Of a stretch of 64,000 nucleotides of DNA, positions 1-8,333 are shown piece after piece. The notes beneath the pieces are model-generated. The model was not told the origin of the DNA. It ran no database searches and saw only the letters and a list, made by a program, of their open reading frames with translations. This DNA comes from Oceanihabitans sp. 2_MG-2023. GTDB taxonomy: Bacteria > Bacteroidota > Bacteroidia > Flavobacteriales > Flavobacteriaceae. The position numbers were made by a program, and so were the translations under genes. The stretch lies in contig NZ_JAUOQT010000005.1 in assembly GCF_030547245.1 (NCBI RefSeq), positions 124,001 to 188,000 on the forward strand, given 5' to 3'. Within the stretch, counting starts at the first letter, position 1. Each line of letters starts with the position of its first letter.

Positions 1-275
1 TCTTCAATTTCTTCAATGCGATAGCCACAAACCACTCCTTTAATCAGGTGGGCGTTAGGATGAATTGTCGCTTTTTGAAAAAAGGTTCTAAAAGTTACTT
101 TCTCTTCTAAAAGTGTTTCTAACTCTTTATTGTTAAATCCAGTAAGCCATTCTATTACTTGATTTAATTCTTCTTTTGTTCTACCATTTTTCTCTAACCT
201 ATTTAAGTAAAGCGGATAAATGGTTGTAAATATCATATTAGCAACTTTTTCGTTTTTTTCAGTTGTAACTTTCAT
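1..275 (-). CDS. DUF2200 family protein, C-terminus cut by window edge
   Basis: An open frame runs from an ATG at 275 down to base 1 without a stop, giving 91 residues. I recognise the DUF2200 pattern: a YPLY segment near residue 20, then VIEWLTGF, a TFFQKA motif and the highly conserved PNAHLIKGVVCG stretch followed by R-EEIE. The family is usually about 110-120 residues long, so only the tail is missing. The function is unknown; members are small cytoplasmic proteins. The gene lies 51 bases downstream of the ABC-F gene on the same strand and may be read from the same transcript. The family call is firm, the role is not. Confidence 0.8.
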   Translation of the reverse strand, partial: MKVTTEKNEKVANMIFTTIYPLYLNRLEKNGRTKEELNQVIEWLTGFNNKELETLLEEKVTFRTFFQKATIHPNAHLIKGVVCGYRIEEIE

Positions 276-326
276 TCTTCATTGATTTAGGATTACTTGG
301 TACTAAGTTAATAAATTACAAAAAAG

Positions 327-2189
327 TTATTCTTCCATTTTTTCCATAAGTTCAAACCATCGTTCTTCTTTGGTTTCCATTTCTGTAATAATATTTTGTA
401 GTTTATCGGAAAGCTCTGTAATCTTTTCTTGTGTAAGTGTTTCGTCTAAAAATTTAGCTTCTAATTCTTTTTTATCGAATTCTAAAGATTTTAATTTGCT
501 TTCAATGTTTTTATATTCTTTTTGTTCGTTGTACGATAGTTTTGTGTTACTATCTTTTTTCCAAGATTTCTTTTCTTTTTTATCTTCTGTATTTTCTGTT
601 ATTGCTGGTTGACTGTCTTCGTACGCTCTATAATCGCTATAGTTTCCTGGAAAATCTTCTACAACACCTTCTCCTCTAAAAACAAAAAGGTGGTCTACAA
701 TTTTATCCATAAAATATCTGTCGTGCGAAACCACAATTAAGCAACCAGGGAAATCTAATAAAAAACTTTCAAGAACATTAAGCGTTACAATGTCTAAATC
801 GTTAGTAGGTTCATCTAAAATTAAAAAGTTTGGATTTTGAATTAGTACAGTACATAAGTATAGTCTTTTGCGTTCGCCACCGCTTAATTTTTCGACAAAA
901 TCATATTGTTTTTTTCTGTCGAATAGAAAACGTTCTAAAAGTTGTTGTGCACTTATTTGTCTTCCTTTTTTAAGAGGAATATAATCTCCAAATTCGCGAA
1001 CTACATCAATAACTTTTTGGTCTGGTTTTACATCTATTCCGCTTTGGGTGTAATAGCCAAATTTCACGGTTTCACCGATGGTAATTTTACCAGAATCTGG
1101 TTGTATTGTTTGTGTTAGTATGTTCAGGAATGTAGATTTTCCTGTTCCGTTTTTACCAATAATTCCTGCACGCTCTCCTTTTTGAAAGTTGTATTCAAAT
1201 TGATTGAGAATAGTTTTGTTTTTAAAGGATTTTGATATTTTGTGAAGCTCAATAATTTTGCTTCCAAGCCGTTCCATATTTAGCTCTAGCTGCATTTCAT
1301 GGTCGTTTCTGCGTTGGTGTGCTCTGTGTTTTATTTCGGTAAAATCGTCTATTCTAGATTTCGATTTTGTAGTTCTTGCCTTTGGCTGTCTTCGCATCCA
1401 GGTAAGTTCTTTTTTATAGAGTTGTTTTGCTTTCCCAGTTTCTACGGTTTCTATGTTTATACGTTCCTCTCTTTTTTCAAGATAGTACGAATAGTTTCCT
1501 TTATATGAAAATAATTCGCCTTGGTCTAATTCTATAATTTCATTGCAAACACGTTCTAAAAAATAACGATCGTGCGTCACCATAAAAAGGGTGATGTTTT
1601 CTTTAGCAAAAAAGGTTTCTAGCCACTCAATCATTTCTAAATCTAAATGGTTGGTAGGCTCATCTAAAATAAGTAAATCGGGTTTGTTAATTAATGCATT
1701 GGCTAAAGAAAGCCGTTTTTTTTGTCCACCAGAAAGCGCGTTTACTTTTTGGTTTAGGTCTTCTAGATTTAGTTTAAAAAGTATTTGTTTGTATTGCGTT
1801 TCAAAATCCCAAGCATTATGCCTGTCCATGTTTTCAAAAGCTTTTTGATATGCTTCGGTATCTTCTGGATTTAATAGCGCTTCTTCATAAGCTTTAATGA
1901 CTTTTAAAATTTCATTATCCGAACTAAAAATAGTTTCTTCAATGCTAAGGTTTTGGTCTAAATTAGGTTCTTGAGGTAAAAAGGAAACGACAATATCTTT
2001 TCTGAAAATTACTTGACCAGCATCTGGCTCATCCAGTTTCGCTAAAATATTTAGAATGGACGTTTTTCCGGTACCGTTTTTAGCTACAAATGCTACTTTT
2101 TGATCTTTATGAATACTAAATGAAATGTCTTGGAAGAGTGTTAATTCTCCATACGATTTCGATATGTTTTCTACGTTTAGGTAATTCAA
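327..2189 (-). CDS. uup: ABC-F family ATPase, Uup type
   Basis: A 620-residue soluble protein with two ABC ATPase domains and no membrane segments, the layout of ABC-F proteins that act at the ribosome or, for Uup, in tolerance of branched DNA intermediates. Domain 1 has Walker A at 36-43 (first Gly replaced by Ala), signature LSGGQ at 152-156 and Walker B ending in DE at 176-177. A basic linker spans about 250-300. Domain 2 has GKNGTGKS at 345-352, LSGGE at 435-439 and LILDE at 456-460. A lysine-rich stretch and a coiled coil at about 550-620 match the Uup C-terminal domain. The start is a TTG at 2189; an in-frame stop lies five codons upstream, so no ATG is possible earlier. Uup is favoured over EttA because of the coiled-coil tail. 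Confidence 0.88.
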   Translation of the reverse strand: MNYLNVENISKSYGELTLFQDISFSIHKDQKVAFVAKNGTGKTSILNILAKLDEPDAGQVIFRKDIVVSFLPQEPNLDQNLSIEETIFSSDNEILKVIKAYEEALLNPEDTEAYQKAFENMDRHNAWDFETQYKQILFKLNLEDLNQKVNALSGGQKKRLSLANALINKPDLLILDEPTNHLDLEMIEWLETFFAKENITLFMVTHDRYFLERVCNEIIELDQGELFSYKGNYSYYLEKREERINIETVETGKAKQLYKKELTWMRRQPKARTTKSKSRIDDFTEIKHRAHQRRNDHEMQLELNMERLGSKIIELHKISKSFKNKTILNQFEYNFQKGERAGIIGKNGTGKSTFLNILTQTIQPDSGKITIGETVKFGYYTQSGIDVKPDQKVIDVVREFGDYIPLKKGRQISAQQLLERFLFDRKKQYDFVEKLSGGERKRLYLCTVLIQNPNFLILDEPTNDLDIVTLNVLESFLLDFPGCLIVVSHDRYFMDKIVDHLFVFRGEGVVEDFPGNYSDYRAYEDSQPAITENTEDKKEKKSWKKDSNTKLSYNEQKEYKNIESKLKSLEFDKKELEAKFLDETLTQEKITELSDKLQNIITEMETKEERWFELMEKMEE

Positions 2190-2264
2190 ATTTTGTGTTT
2201 TTTACAAATAACGTACAAAAAACCAAAAAAAGTTCTATAAGTTTTTATATTCCTATTGAAAACT

Positions 2265-2272
2265 TATATTTG
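2265..2272 (+). promoter_or_regulatory. Bacteroidota -7 box for the polysaccharide locus
   Basis: TATATTTG fits the TAnnTTTG consensus of flavobacterial housekeeping promoters exactly and lies 23 bases before the Wza-like ATG. No good TTTG -33 box is seen 19-21 bases upstream, only T-rich sequence near 2241. It sits in the divergent gap with the ABC-F gene, so it is the natural start of the locus transcript. Inference from consensus only. Confidence 0.55.
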
Positions 2273-2295
2273 TTACGTAACATTAAACTTCAAAA

Positions 2296-3090
2296 ATGAA
2301 GAAATTATTTTTCGCTCTTTCTTTTATTCTTACTGTATTTGCTAGCTCTTGTATTCCTCATAAAGATACGTTATACATACAAGAAAAGGAATCTACCATA
2401 GATTCATTACAAACTATAGTAGAAAAGCAAAAACCATATCGTATTCAAATTAACGACATACTAAATATTCGGGTAAAAGCTTTAGATCAAGAAAACGTAC
2501 AGATCTTTAACCCAATAGGGGAAGCCGATTTAAATGCTGGTAGTGTTGAACGCTCTTATTTTGATGGTTTTACTGTAGATGTACATGGTAATATACGAAT
2601 TCCTACTTTAGGTAAAATGAATGTTTTAGGGTATACTACAGAAGAGATAGAGCAAATGATCGAAGAGAAGTTATTAGCAGAAGAATTTAAAGAAACGGCT
2701 AATATTTTTGTGACCGTAAAACTTACCGGTTTAAAATATGTAACTACGGGAGAAATAGGGAGTACGGGTACTAAAGTGTTATTTCAAGAACGTGTTAATA
2801 TTCTAGAAGCAATTGCTAATTCTGGTGATATACCTGTAACTGGAGACAAGAAAGATGTTTTAATAATTAGGCAATATCCACAAGGACAAAAAATTCATCA
2901 TCTTGACTTAACAGATATAAACGTTATGGATTCTCCTTATTATTATATTCAACCCAATGATATGATTTATGTAAAACCATTAAAACAGAAAGCTTGGGGT
3001 ACTGGAACCAATGTATTGCAAAATATAGGAGCAGTTGCCACTGTTTTATCATTAATTACAACTACCGTTTTATTATTTCAACGTATATAA
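2296..3090 (+). CDS. Polysaccharide export outer membrane lipoprotein, Wza-like
   Basis: A 264-residue Poly_export/SLBB protein. The N-terminus is a lipoprotein signal (basic MKK, hydrophobic stretch, lipobox ending at Cys19). The Poly_export domain follows at about 45-155, with the typical IQINDILNIRV entry, then an SLBB-like part (YVTTGEIG...) to about 235. A hydrophobic C-terminal segment at about 240-262 is usual in Bacteroidota members. In Wza systems the protein forms the channel that carries capsule or exopolysaccharide through the outer membrane. The Wzc-like partner starts only 3 bases after the stop, the classic pair. Shorter than E. coli Wza (about 380 residues), but normal for this phylum. 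Confidence 0.9.
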   Translation: MKKLFFALSFILTVFASSCIPHKDTLYIQEKESTIDSLQTIVEKQKPYRIQINDILNIRVKALDQENVQIFNPIGEADLNAGSVERSYFDGFTVDVHGNIRIPTLGKMNVLGYTTEEIEQMIEEKLLAEEFKETANIFVTVKLTGLKYVTTGEIGSTGTKVLFQERVNILEAIANSGDIPVTGDKKDVLIIRQYPQGQKIHHLDLTDINVMDSPYYYIQPNDMIYVKPLKQKAWGTGTNVLQNIGAVATVLSLITTTVLLFQRI

Positions 3091-3093
3091 GTT

Positions 3094-5577
3094 ATGGCCT
3101 ACAACGAATTTGATGATATAGAAAATTTAGAATCTAATCATGTTGCTTTTGACTTTAAAGGCTTCCTGTTTAAAGTTATTAATTTATGGAAGTTTGTTCT
3201 TCTTTGTATTGGTGCTGCATTAATTATAGCGTATTTACTTAATGTTAGAAAGCAAAATGTTTATAAGTTAGATTCTTTAATAAGTGTAGAAAATGATCAA
3301 AACCCTTTTTTTACTGCCAATACTAGTATTTCTTTTAACTGGGGAGGAGTTTCTGGTAAGATGGGGAAAACGATTACGACATTGCAAACTAGGACACATA
3401 ATGAAAAGGTAGTAGATTCCCTTCAGTTTTATATGGATTACTTAGTAGAAGGGAAGTATCGAAAAATTGATATTTACAAACAGGCACCTTTTTTTGTAGC
3501 ATTAGACCTCACTAAGCCTCAAGCACATGGTAGATACATAGGTGTGCGTTTTGTTAGTGATACAGCATTTGAAATTTTCACAGAGTTTGAAGGAACTTCA
3601 GCAAGAGGGCAACGTTATGATACTAAGGAGTTTGTTTCTATAACAACACCTTCTGGCTCTTTTACAAAGCAATACGCTATAGGAGAACCTATTGCATTGC
3701 CTTTTTTTAGTGGAACGATTCTGCTTAGAAAAGATAGAAAAGTTAAACCTCAAACCGAATTTTATATCTTGTTTAAGAATTTTGATGCAGTAGTGAATTC
3801 TTATAAAAGCCGTGTAGGAGTTGGAGCTTTTAATAAAACCAATTCTCCAGTTTTAAGACTTTCACTAGCAGGAACTAATAAAGCAAAAATTGTAGATTAT
3901 TTAAATACTACAGCAGCCATTTTAAGTAGAACCGAGTTAGAGCGTAAAAACTTATATGCAACCAATACTATTAAGTTTATTGATAGTAGTTTAGCTGAAG
4001 TAGATACTAGTTTGAAGGATTTTACAAAAGAAATGAATGCCTTTAGAAAAAAAAATAGGGTGTTTGATGTTGGAGCAGAAATGACCGATATCTCGTCTAG
4101 ATTAAAAGGTTTTGAAAGCCAAAAAGAGGTAGAACAAACAAAACTTAATTATTTAAATAGACTAGAAACTTATTTAAGAACCAAAACAGACTACACCAAT
4201 ATAGCAGCTCCTACTTCGGTGGGAATTTCTGAAGGGAATATTTTAAGCAGTGTTGGTAAAATCACCAATTTAGCGATAGAAAGAAGGAGTTTAGAATATA
4301 CCACTCGTGAGGAATCGGAAATATTTAAAAATATTGACAGGCAAATCGATGCCGAAAAAAATGTATTGTTAGAAACTATAAAGTCTACTATTAGTACTAT
4401 TAATACTCAACTGAATACCATTAATAGGAATATTGCTAATATGGATGCAAAGTTGAGTGGGCTTCCAGAAGATCAACAAGAGTACTTGAAAATTCAACGA
4501 AAATTAGACATTAGCCAAGAAGCTTACGATGTGTATATGAACAAACGTAGTGAAGCAGCTATTGTTAAAGCAGCTAATATTTCGGATATCACAATAGTAG
4601 ATGAGGCAAAAGATATTGGAGGAGGAAAGATAGGACCAAATAAGTCTTTAAATTATATGATGGGCCTTATGTTAGGTTTCTTTATTCCTTTATTTCTAAT
4701 TTTCATTATTTTTCTTTTAGATAATACCATACACGGGTCAGATGAGGTAGAACAATTATCAAGTATTCCAATTCTTGGGTTAATAGGTAAATATAAATAT
4801 CATAATAATTTAGTAGTTTTCGAAAAACCTAAATCGGCTGTTGCCGAGTCTTTTAGAGCTATACGTTCTAGTTTGCAGTTTTTTTACAAAAATAAGCTAA
4901 AGGATGAAAAAGAAGGAGGTAAGACTATAATGGTTACCTCATCGGTGAGTGGGGAAGGAAAAACTTTTTGTTCTATAAATATTGCTACGGTATATGCATT
5001 GTCTGGAAAGAAAACTATTTTATTAGGATTAGATTTACGGAAACCAAAAATATTTGATGATTTTAATTTGACTAATGAAGTCGGAATAGTAAATTATTTT
5101 ATAGGGGATAGTACTTTTGATGAAGTGGTTAACAATACCAATATCGAAAATTTAGATGTAGTTACCTCAGGGCCAATACCGCCAAATCCTTCAGAGCTTT
5201 TAATGAGTGATAAAATGGCGCCATTGATTCAAGAACTAAGAAAGAAGTATGACATGATTGTACTCGATACACCTCCTTTAGGTTTAGTAACCGATGCTTT
5301 AGAATTGGTACAATATGCAGATGCTTCTATTTTTATGGTACGTTTAGACTATACTAAAAAAGGGATGTTGCAATTAATTAATGCAAAATATAGAGCAGGA
5401 GAAGTCAAGAATATTAGTATTGTACTTAACTTTTACAAACATAAAACCAACCATAATTATGGATATGGTTATGGCTATGGTTACGGCTATGGTTACGGGG
5501 TTTACGGAAATGCCTACCATGAAGACTCTAATAAGTCATTATTTAAAAAAGTTAAAGCATTTATTAAAAGTATTTAA
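3094..5577 (+). CDS. Wzc-like polysaccharide co-polymerase and tyrosine autokinase
   Basis: An 827-residue inner membrane protein combining a Wzz/GNVR periplasmic domain with a cytoplasmic BY-kinase. Transmembrane helices lie at about 33-50 and 522-546, with long coiled-coil-rich periplasmic sequence between. The kinase has Walker A at 615-624 (TSSVSGEGKT), Walker A' at 646-652 (LDLRKPK) and Walker B at 721-728 ending DTPP. The tail from Tyr789 has nine tyrosines within about 20 residues in a Gly-Tyr alternation, the expected autophosphorylation cluster. In characterised systems, cycles of phosphorylation control chain length and coupling to the Wza channel. It follows the Wza-like gene by 3 bases. 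Confidence 0.92.
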   Translation: MAYNEFDDIENLESNHVAFDFKGFLFKVINLWKFVLLCIGAALIIAYLLNVRKQNVYKLDSLISVENDQNPFFTANTSISFNWGGVSGKMGKTITTLQTRTHNEKVVDSLQFYMDYLVEGKYRKIDIYKQAPFFVALDLTKPQAHGRYIGVRFVSDTAFEIFTEFEGTSARGQRYDTKEFVSITTPSGSFTKQYAIGEPIALPFFSGTILLRKDRKVKPQTEFYILFKNFDAVVNSYKSRVGVGAFNKTNSPVLRLSLAGTNKAKIVDYLNTTAAILSRTELERKNLYATNTIKFIDSSLAEVDTSLKDFTKEMNAFRKKNRVFDVGAEMTDISSRLKGFESQKEVEQTKLNYLNRLETYLRTKTDYTNIAAPTSVGISEGNILSSVGKITNLAIERRSLEYTTREESEIFKNIDRQIDAEKNVLLETIKSTISTINTQLNTINRNIANMDAKLSGLPEDQQEYLKIQRKLDISQEAYDVYMNKRSEAAIVKAANISDITIVDEAKDIGGGKIGPNKSLNYMMGLMLGFFIPLFLIFIIFLLDNTIHGSDEVEQLSSIPILGLIGKYKYHNNLVVFEKPKSAVAESFRAIRSSLQFFYKNKLKDEKEGGKTIMVTSSVSGEGKTFCSINIATVYALSGKKTILLGLDLRKPKIFDDFNLTNEVGIVNYFIGDSTFDEVVNNTNIENLDVVTSGPIPPNPSELLMSDKMAPLIQELRKKYDMIVLDTPPLGLVTDALELVQYADASIFMVRLDYTKKGMLQLINAKYRAGEVKNISIVLNFYKHKTNHNYGYGYGYGYGYGYGVYGNAYHEDSNKSLFKKVKAFIKSI
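5458..5519 (+). repeat. Gly-Tyr codon repeat in the Wzc tail
   Basis: Alternating GGN and TAY codons form about three imperfect copies of a 12-base unit (GGTTAYGGCTAT) inside the 3' end of the Wzc-like gene. Units are multiples of three, so gain or loss of copies keeps the frame and changes only the number of tyrosines in the phosphorylation tail. Confidence 0.85.
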
Positions 5578-5613
5578 TATATTCGTTACCGCTATTAATC
5601 AATAAAATACATA

Positions 5614-6903
5614 ATGAAAATGCATAAGATAACCGTTATTGGTTTAGGCTATGTTGGCTTGCCATTAGCTTCCGAATTTGCAAAAAAATATCCAGTAATA
5701 GGATTTGATATTAATACGCTTCGTGTAACAGAATTACAACAAGGAATAGATAAAACTTTAGAGGTCGAATCCGAAGAGTTACAAAAAGTGCTGGTAGACA
5801 CTAACACTACTCAAAAAGGGCTGTATATAACCAATACGCCAGAAGACTTAGCAGCTTCTAATGTGTTTATTATCACTGTTCCTACACCAACAGATAGTTT
5901 AAATAAACCCGTTTTTACTCCTTTAATAAAAGCCAGTGAAACGGTTGCGAAAGTTTTAAAAAAAGGCGATATCGTTATTTATGAATCTACAGTTTACCCT
6001 GGTGTTACCGAAGATATTTGTGTCCCTATTTTAGAGGAGCAATCTGGATTAAAATTTAATACAGATTTTTTTGCTGGTTATTCGCCAGAACGAATTAACC
6101 CTGGAGATAAAAAACATACCGTAACCAAAATATTAAAAGTTACTTCTGGTTCTACACCAGAAATAGCAACTGTTATAGACGATTTGTATAAGTCAATTAT
6201 AACGGCGGGAACACACAAAGCTTCATCAATAAAAGTTGCTGAAGCTGCAAAAGTTATAGAAAACTCACAACGCGATATTAATATTGCTTTTGTAAATGAA
6301 TTATCTAAAATTTTTAGAATATTAGATATAGATACTAAAGCAGTTTTAGAAGCTGCAGGAACCAAATGGAACTTCATTAATTTTACGCCAGGATTAGTTG
6401 GAGGGCACTGTATAGGAGTAGATCCGTATTACTTAGCTCAAAAAGCAATAGAGTCTGGTTACAACCCTGAAATTATTTTAGCAGGACGTAAAATGAATGA
6501 TAGCATGGGAAGCTATGTAGCGCAAGAAACGGTAAAGTTAATGATTAATAAAGGTGCTACCATTAAAGGTGCTAAAGCATTGGTTTTAGGAATTACCTTT
6601 AAAGAAAATTGTCCAGACATTAGAAACTCTAGAGTAATAGACATTATTAAAGAATTAGAAACCTATCACGTAGATGTAGATGTTTTTGATCCTTGGGCTT
6701 CTTCAGAAGAAGTAAAGCATGAATACGGTTTTGATTTATTATGTTCTAAAACTGAAATAAGCGATAATTATGATGCTATTATTTTAGCAGTAAGTCATAA
6801 CGAATTTCTTAAAATAGATATCGAAAAATTAAAATCGCCTATAGGTGTTATTTTTGATGTGAAGTCCTTATTACCTAAGGAAATGGTAAATGGTAGGCTT
6901 TAA
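5614..6903 (+). CDS. UDP-N-acetylhexosamine C6 dehydrogenase (WbpO/TviB type)
   Basis: A 429-residue UDP-sugar dehydrogenase that oxidises C6 of a UDP-sugar to the uronic acid with two NAD+. The N-terminal Rossmann motif GLGYVGLP is at residues 10-17 and the family's catalytic Cys lies in GGHCIGVDP (Cys266). The segment EVESEEL and the overall length fit the TviB/WbpO branch that acts on UDP-GlcNAc or UDP-GalNAc, rather than UDP-glucose dehydrogenase. The next gene is a UDP-HexNAc C4 epimerase and no C2 epimerase (WecB) is visible, so UDP-GalNAcA is the most likely product, not ManNAcA. Starts 36 bases after the Wzc-like gene. Substrate is inferred. Confidence 0.88.
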   Translation: MKMHKITVIGLGYVGLPLASEFAKKYPVIGFDINTLRVTELQQGIDKTLEVESEELQKVLVDTNTTQKGLYITNTPEDLAASNVFIITVPTPTDSLNKPVFTPLIKASETVAKVLKKGDIVIYESTVYPGVTEDICVPILEEQSGLKFNTDFFAGYSPERINPGDKKHTVTKILKVTSGSTPEIATVIDDLYKSIITAGTHKASSIKVAEAAKVIENSQRDINIAFVNELSKIFRILDIDTKAVLEAAGTKWNFINFTPGLVGGHCIGVDPYYLAQKAIESGYNPEIILAGRKMNDSMGSYVAQETVKLMINKGATIKGAKALVLGITFKENCPDIRNSRVIDIIKELETYHVDVDVFDPWASSEEVKHEYGFDLLCSKTEISDNYDAIILAVSHNEFLKIDIEKLKSPIGVIFDVKSLLPKEMVNGRL

Positions 6904-6961
6904 CGTTTTTTAGATGCCGCGTTTCGAAAATCAAAGTACAGCAAACAAAAGTTATAATATT

Positions 6962-7050
6962 GGGGCATGGCGAACGCAGTGAAGCAATCTCATGAAGCAT
7001 CCAATAAATAATTAACAGATTGCTGGAACGCTGCACTCCTCGTAATGGCC
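6962..7050. repeat. Palindromic intergenic repeat
   Basis: Two GC-richer arms in an AT-rich gap form an imperfect inverted repeat: a left arm with GCAGTGAAGCAATCT (ends 6990) and a right arm starting AGATTGCTGGAACGC (from 7018). Arms end outside in GGGGCATGGCG and CGTAATGGCC. The GAAGCAATCT / AGATTGCT core is familiar from dispersed palindromic elements in many bacterial genomes. It fills most of the 163-base gap between the dehydrogenase and epimerase genes. It has no coding capacity and no T-run, so it is not a simple terminator. Confidence 0.7.
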
Positions 7051-7066
7051 TATAAATTTAAAAATT

Positions 7067-8047
7067 ATGTATACAAAACCATATCACAAACAAGATTTAG
7101 CTAATTTCAGTTTTCTAGTAACAGGAGGAGCAGGCTTTATAGGCTCTAACCTTGTTGAATATTTGTTGAAGTTTGGAGCAAAAAAAGTTCGAGTACTGGA
7201 TAATTTTTCTAATGGATATAGAGAAAATTTAAGTGAATTTGAAGATAATCCTGCTTTCGAATTACTAGAAGGGGATATTCGAGATTTAGAAACCTGTAAA
7301 AAGGCGATGTTGAATATAGACTATGTTTCGCATCAAGCTGCATTAGGTTCTGTACCGCGTTCTATAAACGACCCAGTAACAACCAACGCTGTTAATATTA
7401 GTGGGTTTTTAAACATGCTTATCGCTGTAAAAGAAAGCAAAACCGTTAAGCGAATGGTGTATGCAGCATCTAGTTCTACCTATGGAGATAGTAAAGCATT
7501 ACCAAAAGTAGAAGAAAATATTGGCAGTCCACTATCACCTTATGCGGTAACTAAGTACGTTAATGAGCTGTATGCTGATGTTTTTGGTAAAACCTATAAT
7601 ACCGATGTTATTGGTTTTCGCTATTTTAATATTTTCGGACCAAAACAAAGTCCAAATGGCGCTTATGCAGCAGTAATACCATTATTTATGCAAGCACTTA
7701 AAGATAATAAAGCACCAAATATTCATGGCGATGGCGAACAAACCAGAGATTTTACTTTTGTAGATAATGCAGTACAAGCCAATGTAAAAGGGATGTTTGC
7801 TTCAAAGGAAGCAGCTAATCAGGTATTTAATATTGCTTGTGGCGATCGTATAAGTGTTAATTACTTATGGAATTCTCTAAACCAAGCAGCAAATAAGAAA
7901 CTAAAAGCGATACATGGACCTACACGTCAAGGCGATGTTAGAGATTCTTTAGCAGATATTTCTAAAGCTGAAAAATTCTTGGGGTATGCACCGCAATTTA
8001 CTGTTGGTGAAGGGTTGAGAATTACTTGGGATGCTTTTAATAAATAG
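7067..8047 (+). CDS. UDP-N-acetylglucosamine C4 epimerase (WbpP/TviC type)
   Basis: A 326-residue extended SDR enzyme. NAD-binding GGAGFIGS is at residues 20-27, the Ser-Ser-Ser-Thr segment near 135-138, and the catalytic pair Tyr159/Lys163 in SPYAVTKY. The stretch FGPKQSPNGAYAAVIP is highly typical of WbpP and TviC, which interconvert UDP-GlcNAc(A) and UDP-GalNAc(A). It also starts with the characteristic 14-residue extension before the Rossmann fold. With the preceding dehydrogenase it would supply UDP-GalNAcA for the glycan. The palindromic repeat separates the two genes, but both read the same way. Confidence 0.88.
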   Translation: MYTKPYHKQDLANFSFLVTGGAGFIGSNLVEYLLKFGAKKVRVLDNFSNGYRENLSEFEDNPAFELLEGDIRDLETCKKAMLNIDYVSHQAALGSVPRSINDPVTTNAVNISGFLNMLIAVKESKTVKRMVYAASSSTYGDSKALPKVEENIGSPLSPYAVTKYVNELYADVFGKTYNTDVIGFRYFNIFGPKQSPNGAYAAVIPLFMQALKDNKAPNIHGDGEQTRDFTFVDNAVQANVKGMFASKEAANQVFNIACGDRISVNYLWNSLNQAANKKLKAIHGPTRQGDVRDSLADISKAEKFLGYAPQFTVGEGLRITWDAFNK

Positions 8048-8151
8048 TATGTTTTGATATGATAACACTTTTTAACATTTACATTAGCTAAGTACTTTTA
8101 AACTTTTAATGTCTTTATATTATAGAAGATTTACTATTTCATAAATAAGTT

Positions 8152-8159
8152 TAACTTTG
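8152..8159 (+). promoter_or_regulatory. Candidate -7 box (TAACTTTG)
   Basis: A full match to TAnnTTTG in the 286-base gap before the first GT2 gene. No convincing -33 box is seen. If used, transcripts would have a leader of about 165 bases carrying a possible 19-codon ORF. Rest of the gap: AT-rich with no hairpin terminator. Confidence 0.4.
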
Positions 8160-8187
8160 AAAATTATAGGGTTATTATTAGGCTAAA

Positions 8188-8247
8188 ATGAAGTTCAAAT
8201 TAGAAAAATTAGAACAGACATGGATTAATAAAAATTCAGACAGGTAG
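8188..8247 (+). CDS. Possible leader peptide, 19 codons
   Basis: ATG at 8188, stop at 8245-8247. The peptide is charged (MKFKLEKLEQ...) with one Trp. It lies 29 bases after a good -7 box and 86 bases before the GT2 start. Short ORFs arise by chance in AT-rich DNA, so this is only a candidate; no family is recognised. Confidence 0.2.
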   Translation: MKFKLEKLEQTWINKNSDR

Positions 8248-8333
8248 TTTATACTTGTTGTAGGGTAAGTGTTTATCGAATTGTTTTTACATGGCTTATC
8301 TGTTATTAAAAAATATTAAAACATTAAAAAAAA

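Noticed and set aside
1299-1848. Plus-strand ORFs inside the ABC-F gene
   Set aside because: They are antisense shadows of a gene with clear motifs and show no recognisable protein features.
5381-5605. A 74-codon plus-strand ORF at the 3' end of the Wzc-like gene
   Set aside because: It is a shifted-frame reading of the Gly-Tyr repeat (giving Met-Val/Ala repeats) and overlaps a certain gene.
6962-7050. Palindrome as an intrinsic terminator
   Set aside because: No T-run follows either arm, arms are long and imperfect, and the flanking genes act in one pathway.
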